From Aedoeadaptatus urinae (GTDB lineage Bacteria > Bacillota > Clostridia > Tissierellales > Peptoniphilaceae): 64,000 nt of DNA. The stretch is from the NCBI RefSeq assembly GCF_900155585.1, contig NZ_LT707418.1, forward strand, positions 372,001-436,000, written 5' to 3'. Positions 47,173-55,316 of the stretch are shown one piece after another; position 1 is the stretch's first letter; each line of letters starts with the position of its first letter. The position numbers and the translations under genes were made by a program. Below the pieces are notes generated by a model that was given only the letters and a program-made list of their open reading frames with translations, was not told the origin of the DNA and searched no databases.

Positions 47173-48554
47173 TGGATCGCTTTACAAGAGTCCCCGTACG
47201 GGAACAGGACCCGAATCAACGGAACAAAAACTTTGAAGAAGTCTGTTACGGCTACAATCACGACGAGGCCGTTCAAGAGGCGAAGCGTTGCTTAAACTGT
47301 AAGGTGCCTCAATGCGTGAAGGGATGTCCCGTCTCCGTGGACATTCCCGCCTTCGTCCACGAAATCGCCGAGGACAATCCCAAGGCCGCCGCCATGGAGC
47401 TTTCCAAGCACACGGCGCTGCCCGCCGTTTGCGGCCGCGTATGTCCCCAAGAAAGCCAATGCGAAAAATACTGCGTCCTGGGCAAAAAGGGCGATTCCGT
47501 GAGCATCGGCAAATTGGAACGCTACGCCGCCGACTACGCCCGGGAAAATCATATTCAAACCATCGAAGCCGAAGCGCCGAACGGACACAAGGTCGCCGTC
47601 GTCGGCGCCGGCCCCGCCGGCATTACCGTGGCCGGCGAGCTGGTGAAGAAAGGCTACGACGTTACCGTCTTCGAATCCCTGCAACAACCGGGCGGCGTTT
47701 TGGTCTACGGCATTCCCCAATTCCGTCTGCCCGACTCCGTCGTGGCAAGCGAAGTGGAAAAACTGAAAGACCTGGGCGTTAAATTCGAAACCAATACTAT
47801 CGTCGGCCGCACCATGTCCTTAGACGGCATTCGCAACGAAGGCTACGAAGCCATCTTCTTAGGCACCGGCGCCGGGCTGCCCCGCTTTATGAACATCCCC
47901 GGTGAAAACTACAACGGCGTCTTCAGCGCCAACGAATTTTTGACGAGGACCAATCTCATGCACGCCTACGAAGCCGGCTACGACACGCCCATTATCGCCG
48001 GGCGCAAAACCGCCGTCATCGGTGGCGGCAACGTGGCCATGGACGCTGCCCGCGTCGCCAAGCGCTTAGGCGCCGATGTGACCATCGTCTATCGCCGCAC
48101 GGAAAAAGAATTGCCCGCACGGGCCGAGGAGGTTCACCACGCCAAGGAAGAAGGCATTCACTTCCACTTCCTCACCTCCCCCGTGGAAATTCACGCCGAC
48201 GACGACGGCTGGGTCACCGGCATGACCCTGCGTCCCATGGAACTGGGGGAACCCGACGAATCGGGCCGCCGCCGTCCCGTACCCAAGGAAGGCGAAGACT
48301 TCGACGTGGAAGTGGACACGGTGATTATGGCATTGGGTACCAATCCCAATCCCTTGATTACCGCCACCAATCCCGACATCGAAACCAATAAGAAGCAAGG
48401 CATCGTCATTACCGACGAGGGCCAAAGCTCCGTGGAAGACGTCTTTGCCGGCGGCGACGCCGTCACCGGTGCCGCCACGGTTATCCTGGCCATGGGCGCG
48501 GGCAAACAAGCCGCCAAAGGCATCGACGAATACATTAAAAACAAAAATAAATAA
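47172..48554 (+). CDS. nfnB: NADPH-dependent oxidoreductase subunit B (glutamate synthase small-chain-like)
   Basis: A 460-residue flavoprotein. The N-terminus carries two [4Fe-4S] sites: CLNCKVPQCVKGCP and CGRVCPQESQCEKYC. Then an FAD Rossmann motif VAVVGAGPAGITVAGEL and an NADPH motif TAVIGGGNVAMDAARVAKR. The start shares one base with the nfnA stop (TAATG). The protein alone could be a glutamate synthase small subunit, but no large subunit is nearby and the coupling to nfnA supports NfnB. Confidence 0.92.
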   Translation: MDRFTRVPVREQDPNQRNKNFEEVCYGYNHDEAVQEAKRCLNCKVPQCVKGCPVSVDIPAFVHEIAEDNPKAAAMELSKHTALPAVCGRVCPQESQCEKYCVLGKKGDSVSIGKLERYAADYARENHIQTIEAEAPNGHKVAVVGAGPAGITVAGELVKKGYDVTVFESLQQPGGVLVYGIPQFRLPDSVVASEVEKLKDLGVKFETNTIVGRTMSLDGIRNEGYEAIFLGTGAGLPRFMNIPGENYNGVFSANEFLTRTNLMHAYEAGYDTPIIAGRKTAVIGGGNVAMDAARVAKRLGADVTIVYRRTEKELPARAEEVHHAKEEGIHFHFLTSPVEIHADDDGWVTGMTLRPMELGEPDESGRRRPVPKEGEDFDVEVDTVIMALGTNPNPLITATNPDIETNKKQGIVITDEGQSSVEDVFAGGDAVTGAATVILAMGAGKQAAKGIDEYIKNKNK

Positions 48555-48570
48555 AGCCGTTTCAGGCAAC

Positions 48571-48598
48571 AAAAAACAGCCCTCGTGGCTGTTTTTTT
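48571..48598 (+). terminator. Terminator of nfnAB
   Basis: AAAAAACAGCC / GGCTGTTTTTTT stem with a five-base loop. A- and T-runs on both sides make it bidirectional and it may also stop the convergent His-tail gene. Confidence 0.92.
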
Positions 48599-48637
48599 GT
48601 GCGGGCATATTCGCCGCCCGCTTTTATAAAATTTCCC

Positions 48638-49783
48638 TTACTCGTGATCGTGGCCGCAGCAGTGGTCGTGATCGTGTTCGTGATCGTGGCCGCAGCAGTG
48701 GTCGTGATCGTGTTCGTGATCGTGATTGTGAGCACAGCCGCAGTCGTCTTCCCCTTCTTCGTAGCGGGCGGCGAGCTCGTGAATCTTTTTGTGAATAGCG
48801 TCGTCGTGGAGAATGGTGTCCAGATTAATTAAAATCTCCATGGCGAAATCCACATTGCCGTCCTCTTCCGCCTTTTGTGCCAGACGCTTTAAAATTTCCA
48901 CGCGGTCGGGATTCAAGGTGCCTTGAATGTGCCGCTCCTTCAGGTAATTTAAAAATTCGTCCTTCTCCGCCGGTTCCGCATCGGGATAGCGGCCGCCGAT
49001 CATCATAAGATTGCCCTCGGCTTCGTCATTGTCGCCGTCGTAATCCTTTGCGATAATGCTCATGGAGAGGGCCAGGGCGGGTTTGTTTTCCTTAAAGAGG
49101 AAGTAGCCTTCGTTGGAGAAGCATTGGGAGAAATCCGATGCCAGATAGGCCGATCCAAAGGCCTTTTGATTGTACTCCTTCGCCTTTTCCATGTCCCCTT
49201 CCTGACGGGAAACTTTCGATAAGGTCAGGTAGTTGGCCGTGGACATGGGATTCACGGACAGGGCCTTCTCCAAGTAATTTCGAGCGTCGTCGTATTCTTT
49301 TAATTCCGCCGCCACGCCGCCGCGAAGGGTGAGCCACATGTCGATCTCGGGTCCCAAGATGGGCCGGCGATCGCCGTCTCGTTCCACGCGGCAGAAAACC
49401 TCCTCCACCATGGACTGGAAGGAGAAAAATTTCTCATCACTTTCAAGGGCTTCCAGTGCCGTCTTTAAAAAGTCCACTTCCTCCGCCATGCGGTCGATAA
49501 AGGTCTTGGCCCCTTCCATATCTTCGTCCAGGGTTTTTGCAAAAACCGCATCCAATAGGGTATAAAACTTATCGATACCGGCGCCGTCCTGCTTCAGGCT
49601 GCGGTAGTCGCCTGCATCGCCGCGGTGCTCGTCCATTAATTTTTGTCCGTAATCTAAAAGCTTTTGGGCCAGTTCCCCTTCCCCGGCCAGGGAAAGCTTT
49701 TGTACTTCGTCGTAGATGGCGTTTAAATCATCTACGTAATCGCCTGTAAGGCTGTTTATAAAGTCGTTGTATTCTTGTTCCAT
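48638..49783 (-). CDS. TPR-like protein with histidine-rich C-terminal tail
   Basis: A 381-residue cytoplasmic protein (no signal peptide). The body is helical and contains TPR-like pairs (KEYDDARNYLEKALSVNPMSTANYLTLSKV). The last 35 residues form a metal-binding-type tail with ten or more His, several Asp and Glu, and CCG repeats (HDHEHDHDHCCG twice, then HDHE, preceded by DDCGCAHNHDHE). Such tails occur in nickel or zinc chaperones, but no ortholog function is recognised. The ATG was chosen after GGAGG; a GTG four codons earlier overlaps the ribosome site. It may store or deliver metal for proteins such as the neighbouring zinc enzyme, by inference only. Confidence 0.85.
   Translation of the reverse strand: MEQEYNDFINSLTGDYVDDLNAIYDEVQKLSLAGEGELAQKLLDYGQKLMDEHRGDAGDYRSLKQDGAGIDKFYTLLDAVFAKTLDEDMEGAKTFIDRMAEEVDFLKTALEALESDEKFFSFQSMVEEVFCRVERDGDRRPILGPEIDMWLTLRGGVAAELKEYDDARNYLEKALSVNPMSTANYLTLSKVSRQEGDMEKAKEYNQKAFGSAYLASDFSQCFSNEGYFLFKENKPALALSMSIIAKDYDGDNDEAEGNLMMIGGRYPDAEPAEKDEFLNYLKERHIQGTLNPDRVEILKRLAQKAEEDGNVDFAMEILINLDTILHDDAIHKKIHELAARYEEGEDDCGCAHNHDHEHDHDHCCGHDHEHDHDHCCGHDHE
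48643..48714 (-). repeat. 36-bp tandem repeat, two perfect copies, inside the His-rich tail
   Basis: Two identical 36-bp units in direct contact, followed by a partial third (about 10 bp identical). They encode the duplicated HDHEHDHDHCCG block. Exact identity at DNA level suggests recent duplication by slippage. Confidence 0.95.
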
Positions 49784-49804
49784 TGGTACCTCCACTAATA
49801 GTAT
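49775..49804 (+). promoter_or_regulatory. Candidate promoter of the phospholipase C-like gene
   Basis: TTGTTC, 18 bp, TAGTAT, about 20 bases before the start codon. Confidence 0.4.
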
Positions 49805-49827
49805 ATCAGAGCTCGAAAGGAGTTGTT

Positions 49828-50613
49828 ATGGCCAGTCTCGTCACTCATTATTTTTTTGCCCGGCGCATCCATCCCACCCTGCCCGAAAAGGCGCGGGAAA
49901 TTATCGCCGCCTATCCCGACCACTACGCCTTAGGCGCCCAGGGCCCGGATATTTTCTTTTACTATCTTACATCAAAAAAGCACAAGGTAGGCGGACAAAT
50001 CCACGCCAAGCCTTTAGCGGATTTCCTCAAAAGAAATAAGGATTGGATCGAAAAGGGGCCGACCCTCTCCCCCACATGGGCCTACTTCTTCGGCTTCTTA
50101 ACCCACTTTTCTTTAGACGCCACGGTGCACCCCTATATCGATTCGGTGGAAGAAAAAATTTCCATCGGCCACGTGGCCTTGGAGCGGGACTTCGACCGGG
50201 TGATTTTAGAAGAAGAGGGCTACGATCCCCGGGCCTTTCTCTGCCGGGAGCTCTTGCCCTCCCCCGCCGTCGTGGCGGCGGACGCCTCTGTCCTTTACGC
50301 TTCCTACGGCATCGACGCCCACGACGTGCGCCGGGCCGTGGCGTCTTTCCGCATCGGCCAGCAATTTTTCCACGTGGATAATTTAAAGACCTACGACCGG
50401 AAGCACAAAATCCTGAAGGCAGTGGGCGTGGACGATGCCTTCGGCGGCATGCTTTTAAATCCTAAGGGCTATTACGATTCCATCTACATCACCAATCCCG
50501 TGATGAAGGAGCTCATGACCCTCGCCTATCCCGTGGCCCGCACGGCCGTGACTGCCTTTACGGAAGGCGGCGACCATCCCCCGTTTTTCCAACTGGATTT
50601 CAACGGACGGTAA
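49828..50613 (+). CDS. Zinc-dependent phospholipase C family protein
   Basis: A 261-residue PF00882-type protein. Histidine and aspartate ligands of the trinuclear zinc site are recognisable: MASLVTHYFFARRI, YALGAQGPDIFFY, and FGFLTHFSLDATVHPYI. No signal peptide is seen, unlike secreted clostridial phospholipase C, so a cytoplasmic role is likely; such genes are common in anaerobic Bacillota with unknown substrate. AAAGGAG precedes the ATG; an earlier in-frame start has no ribosome site. Confidence 0.85.
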   Translation: MASLVTHYFFARRIHPTLPEKAREIIAAYPDHYALGAQGPDIFFYYLTSKKHKVGGQIHAKPLADFLKRNKDWIEKGPTLSPTWAYFFGFLTHFSLDATVHPYIDSVEEKISIGHVALERDFDRVILEEEGYDPRAFLCRELLPSPAVVAADASVLYASYGIDAHDVRRAVASFRIGQQFFHVDNLKTYDRKHKILKAVGVDDAFGGMLLNPKGYYDSIYITNPVMKELMTLAYPVARTAVTAFTEGGDHPPFFQLDFNGR

Positions 50614-50615
50614 CG

Positions 50616-50647
50616 AAAAAAAGGCCTCATCCTTCGATGAGGTCTTA
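50616..50647 (-). terminator. Terminator of the small membrane protein gene
   Basis: Stem GGCCTCATC / GATGAGGTC with a CTTC loop and seven T residues on the minus strand; it directly abuts the stop codon and may also slow the + strand transcript. Confidence 0.85.
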
Positions 50648-50932
50648 TCTTATTTTTCGCAGAATCAAAAAGCAAATCAGGACGCCGAGGAGCAAATGCC
50701 CCGCCACCAGGCCCCACTCTTTCTTTTTCACGAGCTCGACAAGCTCGATGAACCAATAGACGGCGTAAAGGCCAAGGCTGATAAAAATCGCCGCCATGGA
50801 AATGCGACTGCCCCAAACAAAAATCGGATCGGGATAGGCGCTCTTTGTAAGAACCACCAAAAGGAAGCCCGCAAGACCTACCATGGCAAAGACGAGGGCC
50901 GCCTTTTTAATCGCGGATTTAAGCTTGTTCAT
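50645..50932 (-). CDS. Small membrane protein, unknown function
   Basis: A 95-residue protein with three hydrophobic segments (AALVFAMVGLAGFLLVVL, MAAIFISLGLYAVYWFI, GLVAGHLLLGVLICFLI) separated by charged loops. No recognised family. AAGAGG lies eight bases before the chosen ATG. It overlaps the 57-residue reading frame upstream by 14 bases. Confidence 0.65.
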   Translation of the reverse strand: MNKLKSAIKKAALVFAMVGLAGFLLVVLTKSAYPDPIFVWGSRISMAAIFISLGLYAVYWFIELVELVKKKEWGLVAGHLLLGVLICFLILRKIR

Positions 50933-51092
50933 GGCGAAATACCTCTTTCGCATGGTCGATAAAATCATAGGCCGACGCTACCAGCAGGATGGAGCAAAGG
51001 AGCCGAAGCCAAAGCTTATTCGTATCGCTTAAAATATTTGAGAAAATAGCAAAGCGACTGACGTCGTAAAATAAGAGTAAATATTGTTTCAT
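50919..51092 (-). CDS. Possible small leaderless membrane peptide (57 aa)
   Basis: A 57-residue frame (MKQYLLLFYDVSRF start, one hydrophobic segment LWLRLLCSILLVASAYDFI) that ends within the next gene. No ribosome site is present, but a strong promoter puts the transcript start at or next to the ATG, so it would be leaderless. It could equally be just the leader of the next gene. Confidence 0.4.
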   Translation of the reverse strand: MKQYLLLFYDVSRFAIFSNILSDTNKLWLRLLCSILLVASAYDFIDHAKEVFRHEQA

Positions 51093-51098
51093 AAAATG

Positions 51099-51127
51099 AT
51101 TTTACACCGACGGAAAAAATATGTAAA
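51099..51127 (-). promoter_or_regulatory. Promoter of the small membrane protein genes
   Basis: TTTACA, 17 bp, TAAAAT on the minus strand. Only six bases separate the -10 from the ATG of the 57-residue frame. Confidence 0.7.
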
Positions 51128-51142
51128 GGCACCCTTTCGGAG

Positions 51143-51192
51143 TAACCCCATAAAGTTGGACTTAATCGAGTAAGCATTTCGCTTACTCGATT
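51143..51192 (+). repeat. IS3-like terminal sequence followed by a perfect hairpin
   Basis: TAACCCCATAAAGTTGGAC resembles the ends of IS3-family elements and the copy near 57.65 kb. Within a few bases follows a 12-bp perfect stem (AATCGAGTAAGC / GCTTACTCGATT, five-base loop) with TTTTG after it. No transposase gene is adjacent. The rest of the stretch up to the ATPase gene shows nothing but a 26-codon frame without a ribosome site. Confidence 0.5.
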
Positions 51193-51305
51193 TTGTTTTA
51201 CATAACATTCGTTCTATGCGGATTTCATTGTTTTCCGACCAACCCCGGTTTTTAAGACTTTTTGGATCAGTTCAACCGCGGGCGCTTTTTTCATGGATGC
51301 TGTGC

Positions 51306-52163
51306 CTAAATAACTTCGTTGCGATGAAGAATGTAGTAGTCTTCAAGGTTCGCTCGGACGGGACGGGCACCTTCGAAGGCATCGCCTGTGTAGCGAATTT
51401 TTAAACGCTCCCCTTCGTAACGCATCCGAATAATTTGAACCTTTTTTTCATAAGCCGCCAATTCCGAAAATGGAATCCTCGACTCAAACACACGACCCTC
51501 CATTTTCTCGATCAACTTATCCGACGTGGTCTTGGCCCTGATTTTTCCGTCGTTTAGAATGATAATGCTTTTTGTAATGGCTTCAATGTCGGAAATAATA
51601 TGGGTTGAAAAGAGAATGATCTTGTCTTTGGACATGTTGGACAAAATGTTTGAAAATCGAATGCGTTCGCCGGGATCCAAGCCGGCCGTCGGTTCATCTA
51701 AAATCAGAATTTTCGGATCGTTGAGTAAGGCTTGGGCGATGCCGACCCGCCGCTTCATTCCACCGGAAAAAGTCGATACTTTTTTGTCCTTTACATCCTC
51801 AAGATTTACAAAAGCGAGAACCTGGGGGATTTTTTCCTTCAGTTCCCTTTTACTTAATCCCTTTAATGCGCCCATATAGGTTAGAAACTCACCGGCCGTA
51901 AAGCCGGGAAAAACCGCAAATTCCTGGGGCATATAACCTAAAAGATCTCGATACTTTCCTTTCAGCTGAGAAATATCCTCTCCCCCGTAGAGGATACGGC
52001 CCTTCGTCGGCTTATCCACGCCGACCAATAACCGCATCAAGGTAGACTTCCCGGCTCCGTTATCCCCTAAAAGCCCATAAATTCCGGCATCCAGTTCCAA
52101 GTCCACATCCGAAAGAGCTTCTTTTTTTCCAAATTTTTTGCTTACGCTTTCAATTTTTAACAT
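51306..52163 (-). CDS. ABC transporter ATPase, BcrA-like
   Basis: A 285-residue ABC ATPase of the antibiotic- or bacteriocin-export/immunity type (BcrA/LanF-like). Walker A GDNGAGKST, signature FSGGMKRRVGIAQ, Walker B ILILDEPTAGLDP, switch STHII. A C-terminal extension of about 80 residues follows the ATPase core. It is the last gene of a four-gene run with two permeases and an extracytoplasmic protein. AAGGAG precedes the ATG. Confidence 0.9.
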   Translation of the reverse strand: MLKIESVSKKFGKKEALSDVDLELDAGIYGLLGDNGAGKSTLMRLLVGVDKPTKGRILYGGEDISQLKGKYRDLLGYMPQEFAVFPGFTAGEFLTYMGALKGLSKRELKEKIPQVLAFVNLEDVKDKKVSTFSGGMKRRVGIAQALLNDPKILILDEPTAGLDPGERIRFSNILSNMSKDKIILFSTHIISDIEAITKSIIILNDGKIRAKTTSDKLIEKMEGRVFESRIPFSELAAYEKKVQIIRMRYEGERLKIRYTGDAFEGARPVRANLEDYYILHRNEVI

Positions 52164-52175
52164 AATCAGCGCTCC

Positions 52176-53273
52176 TTATGCTTTACCAAACGACTTCCTT
52201 TTTCCCAGCCACATCCCGATCCATAAGAGCGCCCCGTAAATCATGGGAATGATCAGCGAAAGCAAATAGCAACTTTCTAGCCCCGGAGAAGATACGCGGG
52301 TACGAAGACCTTCGATGTTGATTAAAGACAAAGGCGAAAGGAATAGGAATTTCCCGGCAGAGGGAGAAGTCCACAGAGATTGAAGCAAGAAATGAATGGA
52401 CACATAGGCCAGAACGAGGGAAAAGGAGATTTTCACGTCTTTGATTCGATCGCCTAAAAAAAGAAAAAGAAAGACAAGACAAAAGGTCAGCGCGAGCCCG
52501 TTTGAAAATTTATAGATAAAATACTGAAGGTAGGTTATCTGAATGGGAAAGAGAAAAAATTCTCTTGAATTTTGAATGAAAAGATCTCGGCCGTCGCTTC
52601 CGTAAACGAACAAAACCAATAGAGTAAACAGAGCCACGCCGCCCACATAGGTGAGGACGCCAATTTCCAAACCGTTGATTAGCCGAGCCTGAAAGAGTTT
52701 TTTCTTTCCGTAAAGGGTGGCTTCCACCATGTCCTTCGTTTTGAACCGCTCGTCTTCTTTCATTACGGGAACGAGGAGAAAAAGCAAGGCCAAGGCGACG
52801 GCGTAAAAAATCTTATCGAAGTTACGGAGGAGAACTTTCCAACCTTCACAATAGCCGATAAGGAGCCGATCCATTGGCTTCGCTCCTTGAGTTTGGCCTG
52901 CCTTTTTTATCAGATTCATTCGATACTCGAAAAAGCCTTGTGACGGCTGCTTGTCTCCTTGAAGCAGAGCATCATTTATACTCTCCACCGGCAAAAACTC
53001 ATTAATGGAAATGTTCTCTTTGACCAAATTTTCTTGAGGCAAGTCGTACTTTGCGATTAAATTCTCCACTTTTTTATCGTTGTACCAGTTCTCCACCATC
53101 AGGTAGCGGTATTCCGTACCGTCAGAAATTTCCACGTGCAAGCTCTCTTGAAGATACCTCATCTGTTCCGCCTTGATAAGGCAGATCGACGAAAGCAACA
53201 AAAACAGACAGAGGGCCGGAAGGTAGGGGAAGGGAAGCATTCTTTTTCTATTGACTTCCAGTAAAAACTTCAT
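52176..53273 (-). CDS. ABC transporter permease (ABC-2-like membrane protein)
   Basis: A 365-residue membrane protein with about six segments. One segment at the N-terminus (LPALCLFLLLSSICLI) is followed by an outside region of about 120 residues; the other five are clustered in the C-terminal two thirds. This is the layout of ABC-2-type export permeases that pair with BcrA-like ATPases. It overlaps the next permease gene by four bases (ATGA). No specific family member is recognised. Confidence 0.78.
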   Translation of the reverse strand: MKFLLEVNRKRMLPFPYLPALCLFLLLSSICLIKAEQMRYLQESLHVEISDGTEYRYLMVENWYNDKKVENLIAKYDLPQENLVKENISINEFLPVESINDALLQGDKQPSQGFFEYRMNLIKKAGQTQGAKPMDRLLIGYCEGWKVLLRNFDKIFYAVALALLFLLVPVMKEDERFKTKDMVEATLYGKKKLFQARLINGLEIGVLTYVGGVALFTLLVLFVYGSDGRDLFIQNSREFFLFPIQITYLQYFIYKFSNGLALTFCLVFLFLFLGDRIKDVKISFSLVLAYVSIHFLLQSLWTSPSAGKFLFLSPLSLINIEGLRTRVSSPGLESCYLLSLIIPMIYGALLWIGMWLGKRKSFGKA

Positions 53274-54493
53274 TTGCCCTCTCCTCCTTTTAAGTAATAG
53301 CGGTTCATTATCGGCATGGCCAAAATTCGGCTACTCGCAATGTAAATCAAAGACAGAAAGCAGGCCATCGCCGTAAAGGGATAGACGTGGTTTTGAAGGA
53401 CAAAAAGCTTGGACGCGGAGAAATTACCTCGCACAAAGTTTTGCGGCGTAAAGTAGGCCAGAGTATTCGCCCAAGGCTGCGGCGAATCCGCCCACTTCTC
53501 AAGCCAAACAAAGGCGAGCACCAAGACGAGCAGGGAGACTTTCGACTTGCGAAAGACCAGGGAGAATAAGAGAATAATATTGACCACCACGAGAACGGCG
53601 GCAAAACCGGATAAGGCTTCCAGAAAATACCCTTGCCAAGTGGTGAGGTTGAAAATCGCCGGTCCGGCATAAAATTCGATGGAGGCATTGGCTCCGTGAA
53701 GGGAATAAATCATTCCGTGGTAGAGAAGCAAAAAAAACAAATAGGCGAGGTACGCGAGTCCTGCAAATAATTCTGCCGCCCTTACCTTGGCTAAGTAGAG
53801 GGAAAGGCGCCCATTCTTCGCGTGCACATCCATTTCAGTAAATCCCTGCGCCTCGTCGGCTGACGTTAAGGAAGACAGGGCGAGGGCCAAGTAGATTAAA
53901 AAAATGTAAAAAGTCATGTGCAGGGCATCGCCCATGTAACGCCATCCTTCATTATAAGCGTAGTAAAGGGGCGTTTTTACTTCACCGGCTTGACGAAGAA
54001 TGCTTTCAACCTCCGACCGCTCGTAGGACCGATATGAGGCGCGCGCCCATGAGCCGATGGCCTTTAAGCGATCTTGGTAAAAATTTTCAATCCCTTGGTC
54101 GCTCATATGAATTGAAAAGTCTTGGATTTCAATATCTTTCGGAAAATTCAAACTTTGCGCGAGCCACTGGAAGGGATAAATCAGCTTCAAGCCCAACTCT
54201 TTTTCTTCCGATCGTGCGCCTTCCACAAAGTCTTTTTCTTTGCTTTCGTTGTAAAGGGTCTGGACCTTTTTCATTTGCTCTTCGGTTAAAGGGCCGTCGT
54301 ATTTAATCCCTTCTTCTTTCATCAACACCCAATAGGAAAGACCGGAGCCAAACTTTCCTCCCTCTAAGACCATGTCTAGGGATTGGCTATAAGGAAGGAT
54401 CTTGGCCAGACAAATCAACAAAAACAGGCACGCAATCAGGGCATTGTTCTTGGTCGCTATTTTTTTTAATTCCAGTTTTACGACAGCAAACAT
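53270..54493 (-). CDS. ABC transporter permease (second ABC-2-like membrane protein)
   Basis: A 407-residue membrane protein with the same layout as its neighbour: one N-terminal segment (NALIACLFLLICLAKIL), a long outside region of some 160 residues, then five or six segments. Two different permeases probably form a heterodimer with the ATPase. I chose the ATG six bases after AGGGGAG; an open frame 43 codons longer runs into a region with no ribosome site. Confidence 0.78.
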   Translation of the reverse strand: MFAVVKLELKKIATKNNALIACLFLLICLAKILPYSQSLDMVLEGGKFGSGLSYWVLMKEEGIKYDGPLTEEQMKKVQTLYNESKEKDFVEGARSEEKELGLKLIYPFQWLAQSLNFPKDIEIQDFSIHMSDQGIENFYQDRLKAIGSWARASYRSYERSEVESILRQAGEVKTPLYYAYNEGWRYMGDALHMTFYIFLIYLALALSSLTSADEAQGFTEMDVHAKNGRLSLYLAKVRAAELFAGLAYLAYLFFLLLYHGMIYSLHGANASIEFYAGPAIFNLTTWQGYFLEALSGFAAVLVVVNIILLFSLVFRKSKVSLLVLVLAFVWLEKWADSPQPWANTLAYFTPQNFVRGNFSASKLFVLQNHVYPFTAMACFLSLIYIASSRILAMPIMNRYYLKGGEGK

Positions 54494-54567
54494 CGATTTC
54501 TCCCCTTTTCTCCTAACACAGGCCGACCTGTATCTGCTCTTCAAAAGAATTTTTTCGTTTTTTGCCC

Positions 54568-55209
54568 TTATTGAACCGCCTTTTTCAAGTCGTAGTAAGA
54601 CCCGGTAAAGACCACCTTCCATTCCTTTTCGCCATGAGGCTTGGCCAGGAGAAGTTCGTCATAGGACCCGTCCAGCCGCCTGGCTTCATAGACAAAGAGT
54701 TCGTCATTCTTAAGACCTTGAATCGGTCCTGTTCGCGCTTCCGCAGGGATGGTGCCAATCATTTCATCAATTCGGTAATCCACCGTTGGCCCAAAGACCA
54801 ACTCTGCGTCGTGATCATTCTCGTGTCCCTCTTCCCTCGGTGGATAGATGTCCGGTTTTGATTTAATGTAATTTGACACCGCTTGATCCAATTCGATAAA
54901 TAGATCGAGACTTCTGTCCTCCCCGGTCGGGCCGAGAACGACATCGCCGCCTCTGGTCACCGAACCGCTCATACCTTTTTCGATCCAGTCCTTTCTGTTC
55001 TTCGCCCGTTGCTTTGCGATTTTTTTATCCGCTGCGATATCTTCCGGGCTTCTCTCATCGGGACCGTCCTGTGTTTTGCCTTGGCTATCTTCACTTTTCC
55101 TTTGGTTCTGCACCATGGAATAGGTGGATTCTTTTTTTAGATACAGCGCCGAGGCCAGAACGACTAAAACCACAAAAATTCCTAAAACCACTTTTTTCTT
55201 GTTCATCAT
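54568..55209 (-). CDS. Membrane-anchored extracytoplasmic protein, unknown function
   Basis: A 213-residue protein. One N-terminal membrane anchor (residues 7-24, KKVVLGIFVVLVVLASALYL), a charged linker rich in Lys, Glu and Asp, then a folded part with GPTGEDRSLDLFIELD and VFTGSYYDLKKA. No lipobox. First gene after promoter A, so probably the accessory or sensory partner of the transporter. I do not recognise the family. AAAGGAG lies six bases before the first ATG. Confidence 0.72.
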   Translation of the reverse strand: MMNKKKVVLGIFVVLVVLASALYLKKESTYSMVQNQRKSEDSQGKTQDGPDERSPEDIAADKKIAKQRAKNRKDWIEKGMSGSVTRGGDVVLGPTGEDRSLDLFIELDQAVSNYIKSKPDIYPPREEGHENDHDAELVFGPTVDYRIDEMIGTIPAEARTGPIQGLKNDELFVYEARRLDGSYDELLLAKPHGEKEWKVVFTGSYYDLKKAVQ

Positions 55210-55230
55210 CTTCCATCTCCTTTTCTATTG

Positions 55231-55236
55231 ATTATA
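55231..55236 (-). promoter_or_regulatory. -10 box of promoter A of the accessory module
   Basis: TATAAT on the minus strand, 24 bp after the GTTCGGACAAAAGTTA motif. No consensus -35 is present at 17 bp (TGTGAC at 16 bp), consistent with activator dependence. Confidence 0.65.
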
Positions 55237-55260
55237 GGCAATTTACACCTCGGTCACAGT

Positions 55261-55276
55261 TAACTTTTGTCCGAAC
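55261..55276 (-). promoter_or_regulatory. Shared 16-bp motif, site A (putative response-regulator site)
   Basis: GTTCGGACAAAAGTTA on the minus strand. The identical 16 bases occur before the sensor kinase gene at the same 24-bp distance from its -10. At this site AAAAGTT also recurs 12 bp upstream, giving a direct repeat. Confidence 0.7.
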
Positions 55277-55283
55277 TTTTCAC

Positions 55284-55316
55284 AAAAAAAGAAGAAGGCT
55301 TGTGGCGCTTCTTCTT
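55284..55316 (-). terminator. Terminator after the response regulator gene
   Basis: AAGAAGAAG / CTTCTTCTT stem with a 10-base loop and seven T residues on the minus strand, ending next to motif site A. It isolates the transporter promoter from the two-component operon. Confidence 0.82.

Noticed and set aside
47172-48554. Calling this gene a glutamate synthase small subunit
   Set aside because: No large subunit is nearby and the one-base overlap with an NfnA-type gene favours NfnB.
48643-48714. 36-bp repeats of CRISPR-like length
   Set aside because: The units touch each other with no spacers and stay in frame within the His-rich tail of a coding gene.
51214-51294. 26-codon minus-strand frame after the ATPase gene
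   Set aside because: No ribosome site, no recognised product; may be decayed IS or gene remnant.
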